DNA of 64,000 nucleotides from Porphyrobacter sp. IPPAS B-1204 (GCA_003724185.1 RHGM01000001.1:1448001-1512000), one strand, 5' to 3'. Counted from the stretch's first letter, positions 35,662 to 45,100 are shown. The notes: generated by a model from the letters alone, not told the origin. Numbers and translations: made by a program.

Positions 35662-36609
35662 TTACCCGAACGCGGGGCGGTAATTGCTCTCGCCCCATTC
35701 CTGCCGCTTGGTCCAAGCGCCCAGCGGTTCCAGCTTGCCTTCCAGTTCGGGGAAGCGTTCGTAGACATGGTCCATGTCGACTGCGAAGGGCTTGGTCGGG
35801 GCTTCGTTGTTGTATTCGTAGAACGCCTGAATCCCCTTGGCGAAATCGGCGCGCATTTCGGGCGGCATGGTGTCGCCCGCCGCTTCGACCAGATAGCGGC
35901 CGAATTCTTCCGGCGTGCAGGGATCGTATTTGATGTCCTTGCCCAAGGCTTCGCTCAGGCACTGCGTCACCTGCTTGCCGACCAGCCGCTCCGGCCCGCC
36001 GATGTTCAGCCAGGCGCCTTCCATATCGGGCCGTTCAAGGCTCGCCAGCATGAACTTCGCCACGTCATCAAGGCTGATCCAGTTGGCCTCAAGATTGGGG
36101 TTGTGCGGGTACACATAGCGGCCTTCGTTGACGATGAAGGGCCGCGCCCAGTTGGTCAGCAGGTTGTCCATGAACAGCACGCTGCCAAACACCGTCCCCG
36201 GTGCGCCGGAACGCCATAGGGCGTTGATGCCCTTGGTGTTCTCGCCATAGGTGAAGGGATCGCCCGGCTTGTCGGGAATCCAGCTCGATGTGTTCCACAC
36301 CACGCGCTTGACCCCGATATGCGCGGCGACCTTGCCGACCTCGCCGATCAGGTAGGCGCGGTCTGCGCGGGCCTGCAGCGGGTGGGTGTAGAAGATGTAG
36401 TCGCTGCCCTCCAGCGCGGCCTCAAAGGTCGATGTGTCATAGAGGTCCATCGGCCGCACCTCGACCCGCTCCACCCCCTCGACAGGCGCCCCTTCGAGCG
36501 CGTCCGGCCGGCGCGAAATGGCGCGCACATCATATCCTGCGGCCAGCGCCTGGCGCACCTGCGCCAACCCCTGCCGCCCGCTCGCGCCGATCACTGTGAT
36601 AAGTGCCAT
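35662..36609 (-). CDS. NmrA-like NAD(P)-binding protein
   Basis: 315 aa after choosing the ATG at 36609 (SD GAGGGAGAG upstream). The Rossmann fingerprint GASGRQG is at residues 7-13 (MALITVIGASGRQGL). Further family features are RRPDALEGAP (NADP-binding arginine region) and VKRVVWNTSSWIPD. NmrA-family proteins act as redox sensors or as reductases of ketones and isoflavones; the substrate here is unknown. It is the leftmost gene of the catabolic block and stands opposite the MDR gene at 36755, diverging across about 145 bp. Confidence 0.8.
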   Translation of the reverse strand: MALITVIGASGRQGLAQVRQALAAGYDVRAISRRPDALEGAPVEGVERVEVRPMDLYDTSTFEAALEGSDYIFYTHPLQARADRAYLIGEVGKVAAHIGVKRVVWNTSSWIPDKPGDPFTYGENTKGINALWRSGAPGTVFGSVLFMDNLLTNWARPFIVNEGRYVYPHNPNLEANWISLDDVAKFMLASLERPDMEGAWLNIGGPERLVGKQVTQCLSEALGKDIKYDPCTPEEFGRYLVEAAGDTMPPEMRADFAKGIQAFYEYNNEAPTKPFAVDMDHVYERFPELEGKLEPLGAWTKRQEWGESNYRPAFG

Positions 36610-36754
36610 TGGTGTCTCTCCCTCGTCCTTTTGCGGGGCAAGACTAGGAAGCCCCCCGCCCCCACGCACCGCGCCAAAGTGATAGCCGGGGGGCTTTCAC
36701 CCCTAGCGAAAAGGCGGGGTTGCCGTAGCGGCGGGCGCGGCGAAAAGTGCGCGG

Positions 36755-37756
36755 ATGCAGAACCGCTTCTGGCGCATCGCCCGCCGCCCCGAAGGCACCG
36801 ATTTCGCCGCCGCGCTGGAGCTGGAGGACGCCGCGCTGGCGCCGCTGGCTGAGGGCGAGATCCGCATCCGCAATTCCCACCTGTCGATGGACGCCGGCAC
36901 CCGCCTGTGGCTGACCGACCGCGAGGACGGGTATCAGCCGCCCCTGCCGATCGGCATCCCGATGACGGGTCTGGTGCTGGGCGAAGTGATCGAGAGCCGC
37001 GCCGAGGGTTTCGCGCCGGGCGATCTGGTCAGGGCCTTCGGGCAGTGGGCCGATATCAGCACGGTCGATGCGGTGATGGCAGGCGCAATTGTGCTCGATC
37101 CTGCCGTGGCAGACCGGCGCGCATGGTTCGGGCCGCTGGGGATGAACGGCTGGACCGCGCTGTGGGGCGTGGAACAGACCGGCGCCGCCAAGCCGGGGGA
37201 ACGCGTGCTGGTTTCGGCGGCGGCGGGGGCGACCGGGATACTGGCGGTGCAGATAGCCAAACTGCTCGGCTGCGAGGCGTGGGGGATCGCGGGCGGTGCG
37301 GCCAAATGCGCCTATCTGACGGGCGAATTGGGCATCGCAGGGGCGGTGGATTACAAGTCCGCCGACGTGGCCGCGCAGCTTGATGCAGCCGGCGGGTTCG
37401 ACGTCTATTTCGACAATGTCGGCGGGCCGCTGCTCGACACGGTGCTGACCCGCATGAACCACTATGGCCGGATCGCGGTGTGCGGGTTGCTGGCCGATTA
37501 CACCGCAGGCACCCGCACCGCGCCCAGGGAGTTCGATCAGGTGCTGATGCGGCGCTTGCGGATTGAAGGCTTCTTCTCGCCCGATTTCATGCACCACGGA
37601 CCCGCCCTGACGGCACGGCTGCGCGAATTGCACGAGGCGGGGGCGCTCACGATGCCCTATGACGTGACCCAAGGCCTTGAAAACACCCTGACCGCCTATG
37701 CCAAGCTGTTCACCGGCGGCAATATCGGCAAGGTGATTGTGGAGCTGGACGCATGA
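36755..37756 (+). CDS. zinc-less MDR NADP-dependent oxidoreductase
   Basis: 333 aa in the medium-chain dehydrogenase/reductase superfamily, prostaglandin-reductase/leukotriene-B4-dehydrogenase branch (no zinc-binding cysteines). The nucleotide loop AAAGATG is near residues 152-158 (VLVSAAAGATGILAVQIAK), followed by GIAGGAAKCAYL and DYKSADV. Reduces alpha,beta-unsaturated ketones or similar. It resembles the MDR genes at 48205 and 51492. It is translationally coupled (ATGA) to the SnoaL-like gene at 37753. Confidence 0.85.
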   Translation: MQNRFWRIARRPEGTDFAAALELEDAALAPLAEGEIRIRNSHLSMDAGTRLWLTDREDGYQPPLPIGIPMTGLVLGEVIESRAEGFAPGDLVRAFGQWADISTVDAVMAGAIVLDPAVADRRAWFGPLGMNGWTALWGVEQTGAAKPGERVLVSAAAGATGILAVQIAKLLGCEAWGIAGGAAKCAYLTGELGIAGAVDYKSADVAAQLDAAGGFDVYFDNVGGPLLDTVLTRMNHYGRIAVCGLLADYTAGTRTAPREFDQVLMRRLRIEGFFSPDFMHHGPALTARLRELHEAGALTMPYDVTQGLENTLTAYAKLFTGGNIGKVIVELDA

Positions 37757-38292
37757 CCGGAACGCTCGAAGACCGCGAAGCCATCCGCGACATCCTCGCC
37801 GCCTATGCCCATGCGATCGACCGGCGGCGCTGGGGGATGATGGAGCGCCTGTTCCACGCCGACGCCATCTTCCGCTTCGGGGTGATCGAAGGTGATTGGC
37901 GCGGGTTTGTGGAACAGGCCCGCGCGGTGATCGACCCGTGCCTTGCGACCCAGCACCAGCTTGGCCAGACGATCTTCGGGTTCGAAAGCGGCGATATCTG
38001 CCACACCGAAACCTACATGACCGCGATGCACACCATCCCGCCCGGCTACCCGCTGGCGGCGGTGTTTCCGGACAAGGGCGTGATCTATTCCGCCATCGTC
38101 GCCGGGCGCTATGTCGACCGATTCGAAAAGCGGGGCCGGGAATGGCGCATCGCCCAGCGCACCGGCCTGTATGACTGGCGCGAATTCCGGGTGGTGGAAG
38201 GCGTCGACCTATCCGACACACCCGAAGGCGCGGCGGGATACCATGATGACCGCGATCCCTCGACGGCCGCGGTCAGGCAGTGGCTCGGCTAG
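37753..38292 (+). CDS. SnoaL/NTF2-like protein
   Basis: 179 aa with the small alpha+beta cone fold pattern of SnoaL_4-type proteins: opening helix LEDREAIRDILAAYAHAIDRRRWGMMERLFHADA then the beta sheet DRFEKRGREWRIAQRTGLYDW. Such proteins are usually dehydratases, isomerases or partners of oxygenases in catabolic clusters. ATGA overlap with the MDR gene upstream. Four related NTF2-fold genes occur in this block (this one, 41298, 46931, 53277). Substrate not predictable. Confidence 0.75.
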   Translation: MTGTLEDREAIRDILAAYAHAIDRRRWGMMERLFHADAIFRFGVIEGDWRGFVEQARAVIDPCLATQHQLGQTIFGFESGDICHTETYMTAMHTIPPGYPLAAVFPDKGVIYSAIVAGRYVDRFEKRGREWRIAQRTGLYDWREFRVVEGVDLSDTPEGAAGYHDDRDPSTAAVRQWLG

Positions 38293-38696
38293 GGCCGCCG
38301 ATAGGCGAACACCCCGCTCATGGTCGCCACCTGCTCCTCCCCGCGCCAGATGCCGCCCGAGGTGTAGGCCGTCCGTCCGCCCAGCCGGTCAATCCGCACC
38401 CGCGCCTCCAGCCAATCGCCCAGCTTGGCGGCGGCAAGGTAATTGACCGTCAGCGTGACGGTCGAAGGCGTCAGCCGGGGCGGCTCGGCATCGTAGACCG
38501 CATGGCTCAGGGCGACATCGGCGAAGGTCGAGATCACCCCGCCATGCGCAGCATCCTGATAATTGATGTGGTGCGGGCAGACAGCCAAGCCCACCACCCG
38601 CACGCCCTCAACCGCGGCGCCCAGATAATACGGCCCGCCATGGTCGAGGAAACCGGGGGTGAAGGCGGCCGGTTCAAAGCCTTTAGGAATCTCCAT
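38289..38696 (-). CDS. PaaI-type hotdog thioesterase
   Basis: 135 aa. The hotdog helix HGGVISTFADVALSHAVYD and following strands LTVNYLAAAKLGDWLEARV match PaaI/YbgC-like acyl-CoA thioesterases that recycle CoA from dead-end acyl-CoAs. No signal peptide. It converges with the SnoaL-like gene (4-bp overlap) and diverges from the acyl-CoA synthetase gene. Confidence 0.85.
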   Translation of the reverse strand: MEIPKGFEPAAFTPGFLDHGGPYYLGAAVEGVRVVGLAVCPHHINYQDAAHGGVISTFADVALSHAVYDAEPPRLTPSTVTLTVNYLAAAKLGDWLEARVRIDRLGGRTAYTSGGIWRGEEQVATMSGVFAYRRP

Positions 38697-38781
38697 TCCC
38701 CCACCCTAATGCTCTCACCCATGCGCGCCGCTATGAATTGTGCCAATGACAGGCGCGGGCGCAGCAGGTATCCCTCGCCGC

Positions 38782-40374
38782 ATGGGAGAGAACACAGCAT
38801 TGGCCGCAGAGTCCTTTTGCGACGTCGTGCGCGAACACGCGCAGGCACAGGGCGATGTGATCGCCTTCACTTACGGGCAAGAGGACATCAGCTTCGCCGA
38901 GCTTGACGAAGGCGCGGACCGGGTGGCGAACGGCCTTGCCGCGCTGGGCGTGCAGCCGGGCGAACGGGTCGCCTTCCTCGGCAAGAACCACCCGCTCTAT
39001 TTCGAGGCGTTTCTCGGCGCGGCCCGCATCGGCGCGGTGATGACCCCCGTCAACTGGCGGCTGGCCGCGCCGGAAGTCGCCTACATCCTCGACAATTGTC
39101 AGGCCCGCGTGGTGTTCATCGGCGAAGGCTTTGCCGAGGTGCTGGCGGGCATCCGTGCAGCCTGCCCCCATGTCGAACAGGTGATCGGCATCGATGCGCC
39201 GGATTATCCCGGCACAGATTACCGCATCTGGCGCGATGGCTTCTCCGCCACGCCGCCGGCCCACCGCGTCCGGGCGGAAGACGACGCGTTGCAGCTTTAC
39301 ACATCGGGCACCACCGGCAAGCCCAAGGGCGCGGTGATGACCCACGGATCGATCCTTTCCAGCCGCGATGCCACCGCGAGCGGAAATGAGATGCGCACAT
39401 GGCAGGAGCCGATCCCCGGCGATGTCACGCTGCTCGCCATGCCGTGCTTCCACATCAGCGGCACCGGCACCGGGATCGGGACAATGGTCGCGGGGAGCAA
39501 TTCCATTGTCCTGCCCGAATATGATCCGACCAAGGCATTGGACCTGATCCAGAATTACAACATCTCCAAGATCTTCCTCGTCCCCGCCGCAATCCAGATC
39601 CTGCTGAACCATCCACGTGTGGGCGAGACCGATTTCAGCCGGTTGAAATATGTCACCTACGGCGCGTCGCCCATCCCGCTCGAACTGATGCGCGAGGCGA
39701 TGCGGGTGATGGGCTGCGGGTTTGTGCAGATGTACGGCATGACCGAAACCAGCGGCACGATCGTTGCCCTCGACCCGGAAGATCACGTGCCCGAAGGCAG
39801 CCCCCGGATGCGGAGCGTCGGCAAGCCGCTGGCCGGGGTCGAACTGAAGATCATCGACGAGGCGGGCAACCCCGTGCCCACCGGCACCGTGGGCGAAATC
39901 GCCACCCGCTCGAACAAGAACATGCGCGGATACTGGAACAACCCGGATGCCACCGCCGCCACCATCGACGCGGACGGCTGGCTGCGCACCGGAGACGCGG
40001 GCTATCTGGACGAGGACGGATACCTCTATATCCACGACCGGGTGAAGGACATGATCATTTCCGGCGGGGAGAACGTCTATCCCGCCGAGGTGGAAAACGC
40101 GCTCTATTCGCACCCCAAGGTGGCCGATGTCGCGGTGATCGGCGTGCCGGACGCCAAATGGGGCGAGGCGGTGAAGGCCTGCGTGGTGGTGAAGCCGGGC
40201 GAGGCGCTGACCGAGGCCGAACTGATCCAGCATGCGCGCACGCTGATCGCAGGCTACAAGTGCCCCAAGTCGGTCGATTTCATCCCCGCCCTGCCGCGCA
40301 ACCCGTCAGGCAAGATCCTGCGGCGGGAACTGCGCGCGCCCTATTGGGCGGGGCGCGACAGGGCGGTGAACTAG
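38782..40374 (+). CDS. fatty-acid/acyl-CoA synthetase (AMP-forming)
   Basis: 530 aa ANL-superfamily ligase that activates a carboxylic acid to acyl-CoA through acyl-AMP. P-loop motif YTSGTTGKPKG at residues 173-183, QMYGMTETSG about residue 316, and the C-terminal GDAGYLDEDGYLYIHDRVKD hinge and lysine motif PSGKILRRE. ATG at 38782 (MGENTALAAE) is preferred to GTG 38740 because it matches the family start, though the ribosome site is weak. It is the likely entry point of the pathway encoded in this block: a substrate side chain ending in COOH. Confidence 0.9.
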   Translation: MGENTALAAESFCDVVREHAQAQGDVIAFTYGQEDISFAELDEGADRVANGLAALGVQPGERVAFLGKNHPLYFEAFLGAARIGAVMTPVNWRLAAPEVAYILDNCQARVVFIGEGFAEVLAGIRAACPHVEQVIGIDAPDYPGTDYRIWRDGFSATPPAHRVRAEDDALQLYTSGTTGKPKGAVMTHGSILSSRDATASGNEMRTWQEPIPGDVTLLAMPCFHISGTGTGIGTMVAGSNSIVLPEYDPTKALDLIQNYNISKIFLVPAAIQILLNHPRVGETDFSRLKYVTYGASPIPLELMREAMRVMGCGFVQMYGMTETSGTIVALDPEDHVPEGSPRMRSVGKPLAGVELKIIDEAGNPVPTGTVGEIATRSNKNMRGYWNNPDATAATIDADGWLRTGDAGYLDEDGYLYIHDRVKDMIISGGENVYPAEVENALYSHPKVADVAVIGVPDAKWGEAVKACVVVKPGEALTEAELIQHARTLIAGYKCPKSVDFIPALPRNPSGKILRRELRAPYWAGRDRAVN

Positions 40375-40754
40375 GCCGCCGCCAGCCCCGGTAGGTCCAC
40401 CAGCGCCGCGCGGCATTCGGCATCGGCCAGCGCCGTGACGACCGAAAATGCCACAAAGCCCGGCTCCCCCAGATGCGCGGCAACCGCCGCTGCTTCGGCG
40501 TCGGTGATCGCGGTGTGTTCGAACGGCATCCGCCGCGCATAGGCCAGCGCGGTGCGGGTGGCTTCATCCAGATCGCTTTCATCCGGCGCGCTGCCCATCC
40601 CGTGCACCGCCGCGACCGTCTCGCCGATCAGTGCCACCAATGCCGGATCGAGCGCGCCTGTCGCCTTGGCGCGGAAATCGGCATAGTGCGCGGCCAGCAC
40701 CGGATCGCCTGCCAGTGCAGCGAGCACCGGCCCTGCCCCTGCCGGGGCGCTCAT
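40371..40754 (-). CDS. carboxymuconolactone decarboxylase-like protein lacking CxxC
   Basis: 127 aa, all-helical, related to the CMD/AhpD fold (opening LAALAGDPVLAAHYADFRAKA, helices EATRTALAYARRMPFEHTAI). The redox motif CxxC of AhpD is missing. ATGA overlap links it to the CxxC-bearing paralogue upstream, so the two may form a mixed complex. No enzymatic function assigned. Confidence 0.6.
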   Translation of the reverse strand: MSAPAGAGPVLAALAGDPVLAAHYADFRAKATGALDPALVALIGETVAAVHGMGSAPDESDLDEATRTALAYARRMPFEHTAITDAEAAAVAAHLGEPGFVAFSVVTALADAECRAALVDLPGLAAA

Positions 40755-41284
40755 TCTGCCGCCTCCAGCACTGCGGGCGTGGGCAGCACGGTGCGGTCCA
40801 TCACCTCCGGCTCCAGCCCCATCGTGATCAGCGCCTTGGCCAACGCGAGGAACAGCGTCAGCCCCAGCCCCAGCTCGGCAATCTGTGCAGGCGACAGGTG
40901 CCGTTGCAGCGCCGCCTTCGCTTCAACGGTCAGCAGGTCGGGATCGTGGATCAGCGCATCGGTGAATTTCAGCACCGCCTTTTCGGCATCGGTGAGCCGC
41001 TCAGACGTTTCATAGCCATCGGTGATGTCGTCCACCTCCGCTTCGCCCAGGCCCTGGGCCACCGCCTTGTCAAAGCGGACATTGCGGCAAAACCCGCATT
41101 CGGTGACGCGGGCATTGCGCATCCGGGCGACCTCCTTGATCCGGGCAGCGAGCACATCGGACCCCCAGAAGCGGCCATAGAGCGCGGAAAAGCTTGCCGC
41201 GATGGCGGGCTGGTGGGCCAGCACCGATCCGAAATGCGCCGGCTCTCCCGGCACGGCGGAGGATACGCGGGGGGTGGTCGACAT
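40751..41284 (-). CDS. CMD/AhpD-like peroxidase-fold protein
   Basis: 177 aa after choosing MSTTPRVSS at 41284 (AAGGAG nine bases upstream). Contains the CxxC of the AhpD family in ECGFCRNVRFD (Cys near residues 66-69) with the helix LAARIKEVARMRNARV before it, so it could reduce peroxides or act as a disulfide exchange partner. Second gene of a minus-strand trio: SnoaL-like (41298), this one, CMD-like (40371), linked by 13-nt spacing and ATGA overlap. Confidence 0.75.
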   Translation of the reverse strand: MSTTPRVSSAVPGEPAHFGSVLAHQPAIAASFSALYGRFWGSDVLAARIKEVARMRNARVTECGFCRNVRFDKAVAQGLGEAEVDDITDGYETSERLTDAEKAVLKFTDALIHDPDLLTVEAKAALQRHLSPAQIAELGLGLTLFLALAKALITMGLEPEVMDRTVLPTPAVLEAAE

Positions 41285-41297
41285 GACGGCTTTCTCC

Positions 41298-41816
41298 TTA
41301 CATCGCCCGGTAGGCAGGGTGCCCGCTGGCGATGATCTGGAGCACCGGCAGCGGAAAATCGGGGTCGGGTTCATCGGGGGGCTGGTTGTCGAGCGGGGTT
41401 CGCCAGTCCATCACATATTGCCGCTGCGCGATCCGCCAGACGCCCTCGCGCCGCTCGAATTCGTCGAGGTAGCGCCCGCCATAAAGCCCGCCCGACCAGA
41501 TGCCCTCCGCATCGCAACGGATGCCCGTGGCAAAGCCGTAGCATTCCACGCTTGCCCGGTCGGCAGAATGGAACGCGATCGACGGCGCGGACAGGAAATG
41601 CCAGCGCCGCTGGCTGGCCCGCTCGATGGCCATCACCACCGGCACGAATTCGGCAGCGCTACCCGTGAAGAAGCCGTAATCGATCGGCGCATCGGGCCAG
41701 AAACACGCCGCCTGGCCCGCATCATCCAGCCAATCGAGCGTGCGCGAATAGCGTTGCAGCACCTCGGCAATGGCCTGCTTGTCGAGCAATCGCTGCAACT
41801 CCGCTTCCATGCCCAT
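41298..41816 (-). CDS. SnoaL/NTF2-like protein
   Basis: 172 aa; the first helix is ELQRLLDKQAIAEVLQRYSRTLDWLD and the sheet ends RREGVWRIAQRQYVMDWRTPL, the same plan as the NTF2 protein at 37753. ATG at 41816 (MGMEAEL) is chosen; a TTG at 41867 would add a disordered-looking segment. First gene of the minus-strand trio ending at 40371. Probably a dehydratase or isomerase for a hydroxylated intermediate. Confidence 0.72.
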   Translation of the reverse strand: MGMEAELQRLLDKQAIAEVLQRYSRTLDWLDDAGQAACFWPDAPIDYGFFTGSAAEFVPVVMAIERASQRRWHFLSAPSIAFHSADRASVECYGFATGIRCDAEGIWSGGLYGGRYLDEFERREGVWRIAQRQYVMDWRTPLDNQPPDEPDPDFPLPVLQIIASGHPAYRAM

Positions 41817-41952
41817 CGCCGCACGCGCTCCGCCCTGATCCGGCGCATCGCTTAGCGATTGCGCCAATTGCTGTGGCAGCCTTTGTCCCCCAGCCTTGCA
41901 CGCAGGGAAACGGGCTAATTTGGTAAGGCCCGGTCATGTGGGGAGGCCGCGC

Positions 41953-43209
41953 GTGCCGATGATCAACCTGTTCGATCCGGCGCTCCAGCAGTGCCCTTAC
42001 GACGCTTACAAGCAGTTGCGGGACGAGGCTCCGGTCTACAACATCCCCGGCACCCAGATCTATGTCGTCAGCCGTTATGACCATGTGCGCGAGGTGCTGA
42101 TGGACCCGGCGCGCTTTCCCTCCACGGCGGCGAACGAATTGCTGCGCGCCAGCCCCACCGACATGGAGCGCGGGCGCAAGGTTGCGCAGCGCTTCCGCGA
42201 GAAGGGCTGGCTTCCCGCGCCGACGCTGGCGGGGCGCGATGATCCGAACCACAAGCAGATGCGCGCAATGTTCAACGAGGCGTTCAAGCCCAGCCGCATC
42301 AAGGACATCGACCCGCGGGTGGAAACCCTCGCCTACGAGCTGATCGACGCCTTCGTGGATGACGGCAAATGCGACTGGGTGCGCCAGTTCTGCGTCCCCC
42401 TGCCGCTGTTCATCATCGGCGAGCAAATGGGCGCGCACCGGGAGGATATGTGGCGGATCAAGGGCTGGACCGATGCCTTCTTCCACCGCATTTCGATGAT
42501 GCTCCCCGAAGACCAGCATCTGGAGATGGTCGACCGCGAGATCGAGGCGCAGCATTACTTCCAGCCGATCTTCGAACGCCTGCGCGAACATCCCGATGGC
42601 AGCCTTATCTCTGTGCTGGTCAACACCGTGATTGACGGCTGGGGCCGCCCGCTGAATGACGAGGAACTCCATGCCGAGATGATGGCCGATACCTTTGTCG
42701 GCGGCAGCGAGACGACCACCAATGCGCTGGCGGCGGGCATGAAGCTGCTGATCGAGAACAAGGATGTGTGGCACTCGCTCAAATCCGATCCCGGCAAGTA
42801 CATGCGCAACTTCGTCGAGGAGGTGCTGCGGCTCGAAAGCCCGGTGCAAAGCCTGATGCGCTTTACCCACGCGGATGTAGAGCTCGACGGGGTGACGATC
42901 CCCGCCGGATCGGTGGTCAACGTCCGTTATGGCGCGGCCAACCGCGATGAACGGTTTTTTGACTGCCCTGAAAAGCTCGATCTCGACCGGCCCAAGGCGG
43001 GCGCACACATGGCCTTCGGGTCAGGCACGCACCACTGCCTTGGCGCACCCTTGGCGCGGCGGGAATTGACCTGGGGCTTTCAGGCGGTGGTCGACCGGTT
43101 CGAGGATATGTGGTTTGCGGAAGGGCAAAACGACTTCAGCTACCACCCGCATTTCCTGCTGCGGTCATTGAAGCAGCTGAATATCGAGTTTGTGGCCAAG
43201 CGGCGGTAA
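41953..43209 (+). CDS. cytochrome P450
   Basis: 418-aa class I bacterial P450 that uses a ferredoxin/reductase pair and O2 to hydroxylate a small hydrophobic substrate. I-helix oxygen motif GGSETTT at 250-256, ExxR (E290-R293), and heme loop FGSGTHHCLG with Cys362 as iron ligand. GTG at 41953 lies six bases after GGGAGG; ATG 41959 is an alternative. The neighbouring catabolic genes and the second P450 at 53753 suggest steroid or terpenoid hydroxylation. No ferredoxin is in the window. Confidence 0.93.
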   Translation: MPMINLFDPALQQCPYDAYKQLRDEAPVYNIPGTQIYVVSRYDHVREVLMDPARFPSTAANELLRASPTDMERGRKVAQRFREKGWLPAPTLAGRDDPNHKQMRAMFNEAFKPSRIKDIDPRVETLAYELIDAFVDDGKCDWVRQFCVPLPLFIIGEQMGAHREDMWRIKGWTDAFFHRISMMLPEDQHLEMVDREIEAQHYFQPIFERLREHPDGSLISVLVNTVIDGWGRPLNDEELHAEMMADTFVGGSETTTNALAAGMKLLIENKDVWHSLKSDPGKYMRNFVEEVLRLESPVQSLMRFTHADVELDGVTIPAGSVVNVRYGAANRDERFFDCPEKLDLDRPKAGAHMAFGSGTHHCLGAPLARRELTWGFQAVVDRFEDMWFAEGQNDFSYHPHFLLRSLKQLNIEFVAKRR

Positions 43210-43219
43210 GTCCGATTCT

Positions 43220-43285
43220 CGTCATTGCGAGGAGCCGAAGGCGACGCGGCAATCCATGGATTGCGTCGCTACGCTCGCAATGACG
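43220..43285. repeat. interspersed palindromic repeat, copy B (compact form)
   Basis: Outer arms CGTCATTGCGAG (43220-43231) and CTCGCAATGACG (43274-43285); the middle reads GCGGCAATCCATGGATTGC, a shared CCATGG centre. This is the compact version of copies A and C. It sits 11 bp after the P450 stop codon and just before the FAD-dependent gene's 3' end. Confidence 0.88.
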
Positions 43286-43287
43286 AA

Positions 43288-44907
43288 TTAGAGGTTGGCG
43301 AGCGCCGCCGTCCGCCCGGCAATATACCCAAACGTCAGCGCCGGCCCCAGCGTCCCGCCTGCACCCGCATAGATCCCCCCTGTGGGGCAGGCGATGGCAT
43401 TGCCCGCACCGAGCAGGCCGGGGATCGGCGCGCCATCATGGCCCAGAATGCGCGCCTGCCCATCGGTCCGCGGTCCGCCATTGGTGCCGAGCAGGCCTGA
43501 GGCAATCTCCACCGCATAAAACGGCGCCTCGCGGATCGCGCCCAGTGTCACGGCCGTGCCGGAACGCGAACGGTCGCCGTAGAAGTGATCATAGGCACTC
43601 GTCCCCCGCCCGAAATCGGGATCATGGCCCGCATCAGCATGGACGTTGAACCGCGCCACGGTGGCCGTCAGCGCGGCGGGATCGAGCCCGATTTGCACCG
43701 CTAGCCCCTCCAGCGTCTCGGCACGCAGCACCCAATCGGGGATCGGCTGGCCCGGCTGGCGCGTGCCCAAGGGATAACGCGCCGCATATTGCGCATCGAA
43801 GATCAGCCAAGCGGGCAAGTTGCGGTAGTCGTAACTGGCCGGATCAAATTGGTGGAACACGCCGCCCAGTGCCGAATAATTCGCCGCCTCGTTGCAGAAC
43901 CGTTCCCCTGCGCGGTTGACCATGATCCCGTGCGGCACGGTGCGTTCGATCAGGATGATCTGAGCGCGCGGTTCGCCGCTGGCCCAGGGCGCGTCGGGCG
44001 TCACCAGCGTCGGCGCCCACCATGCGCTGGTCATATTGCCGAGCTTCGCACCCGCCGCCATCGCCAGCTTCAGCCCCTCGCCCTTGCCGGTCGGCGGGCT
44101 GGCGGGGGCCGTAACGGGGCCGCGCAGGAAGGTCTGGCGCAGGTCTTCGTCCCATTCGAACCCACCGGTGGTAAGGATCACCCCGCGCCGTGCCGCCATG
44201 GCAAAAGGCTGGCCATCGCGGGTGCCTTCGATCCCGGTGATGCGCGCACCATCGCGCAGCAGCCGATGCGTTTCGACGCCCAGCAGCGGCTCGATCCCGC
44301 GGTCGAGACAGGCCTTGAGCAACCGCGCCACCATCGCCTGCCCGAACCCGCATTGCCGCAACCCCATGCGCTGCCCCAGCACTTCCATCGGCGGCATGGC
44401 GCTCGCCCCGCCCAATGGCGTTTCGCGCAGCATCAGCGGCTTGGGTTCTTCGATCGCGTAGATTCGCTCCGCCCAGTCGCCCAGCTCCCCCAGCGCGAAC
44501 AGGTCATGGTCGAGCGCGCGGCTCCCCTCGGGTTTCGCACCGGGACGGTCGAGATAGTAATCGGGATAGCCCGGCAGCACCGCCACCTTCAGCGCATCAA
44601 TGTTTTCGAGGAACGCCAGCGCCTCCGGCCCGCGATCAACAAAGGCCTCCAGCGTTTCATCCACCAGATCGCCGTGATCAAGGCTGCGGAAATAGGCCAG
44701 CGCGTCCTCGCGGCTATCCGCCATCCCGGCGGCGCGCATCCGGGGGTTGTCAGCCACCCAGATCACCCCGCCCGATATGGCCGAGGTGCCGCCGATGCGG
44801 CTCCCCCGCTCGACCAGCGCGACCGATGCACCCGCTTCGTGTGCGGCCAAAGCGGCCGTCATGCCGGCCGCGCCGGTGCCAAGGATGATGACGTCTGTTT
44901 CGTTCAT
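43288..44907 (-). CDS. FAD-dependent oxidoreductase, 3-ketosteroid-dehydrogenase-like
   Basis: 539-aa flavoprotein. N-terminal dinucleotide motif GTGAAG (DVIILGTGAAGMTAAL), GGTSAISGGVIWVADN, and the C-terminal second FAD motif PTGGIYAGAGGTLGPALTFGYIAG typical of the fumarate reductase/KstD superfamily. KstD enzymes introduce a C1-C2 double bond in 3-oxosteroids; the class also contains fumarate reductases and urocanate reductases. No signal sequence. It diverges from the SDR gene at 45101 across repeat copy C. The substrate assignment is inference. Confidence 0.8.
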   Translation of the reverse strand: MNETDVIILGTGAAGMTAALAAHEAGASVALVERGSRIGGTSAISGGVIWVADNPRMRAAGMADSREDALAYFRSLDHGDLVDETLEAFVDRGPEALAFLENIDALKVAVLPGYPDYYLDRPGAKPEGSRALDHDLFALGELGDWAERIYAIEEPKPLMLRETPLGGASAMPPMEVLGQRMGLRQCGFGQAMVARLLKACLDRGIEPLLGVETHRLLRDGARITGIEGTRDGQPFAMAARRGVILTTGGFEWDEDLRQTFLRGPVTAPASPPTGKGEGLKLAMAAGAKLGNMTSAWWAPTLVTPDAPWASGEPRAQIILIERTVPHGIMVNRAGERFCNEAANYSALGGVFHQFDPASYDYRNLPAWLIFDAQYAARYPLGTRQPGQPIPDWVLRAETLEGLAVQIGLDPAALTATVARFNVHADAGHDPDFGRGTSAYDHFYGDRSRSGTAVTLGAIREAPFYAVEIASGLLGTNGGPRTDGQARILGHDGAPIPGLLGAGNAIACPTGGIYAGAGGTLGPALTFGYIAGRTAALANL

Positions 44908-44986
44908 GCCGCCATAGACGCCTCGCCAGGCCCCGGCGGCAACCCGTCATTTTGGCAAGGTGCGTTCCTTCAGGGCCTCCCCTAAT

Positions 44987-45086
44987 CGTCATTGCGAGGA
45001 GCCGCAGGCGACGCGGCAATCCATGGCCCTCCCGCTGCGATTGCGCGCTTCGGTCCATGGATTGCTTCGCTTCGCTCGCAATGACG
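44987..45086. repeat. interspersed palindromic repeat, copy C (long form)
   Basis: Outer arms CGTCATTGCGAG (44987-44998) and CTCGCAATGACG (45075-45086). Two CCATGG blocks near 45021 and 45055 flank a variable segment of about 28 bp. It occupies almost the whole divergent intergenic space and ends 15 bp before the SDR start codon, so that the SD AGAGGACA sits right after it. Promoter and repeat must therefore overlap. Confidence 0.9.
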
Positions 45087-45100
45087 AAAGAGGACAGACA

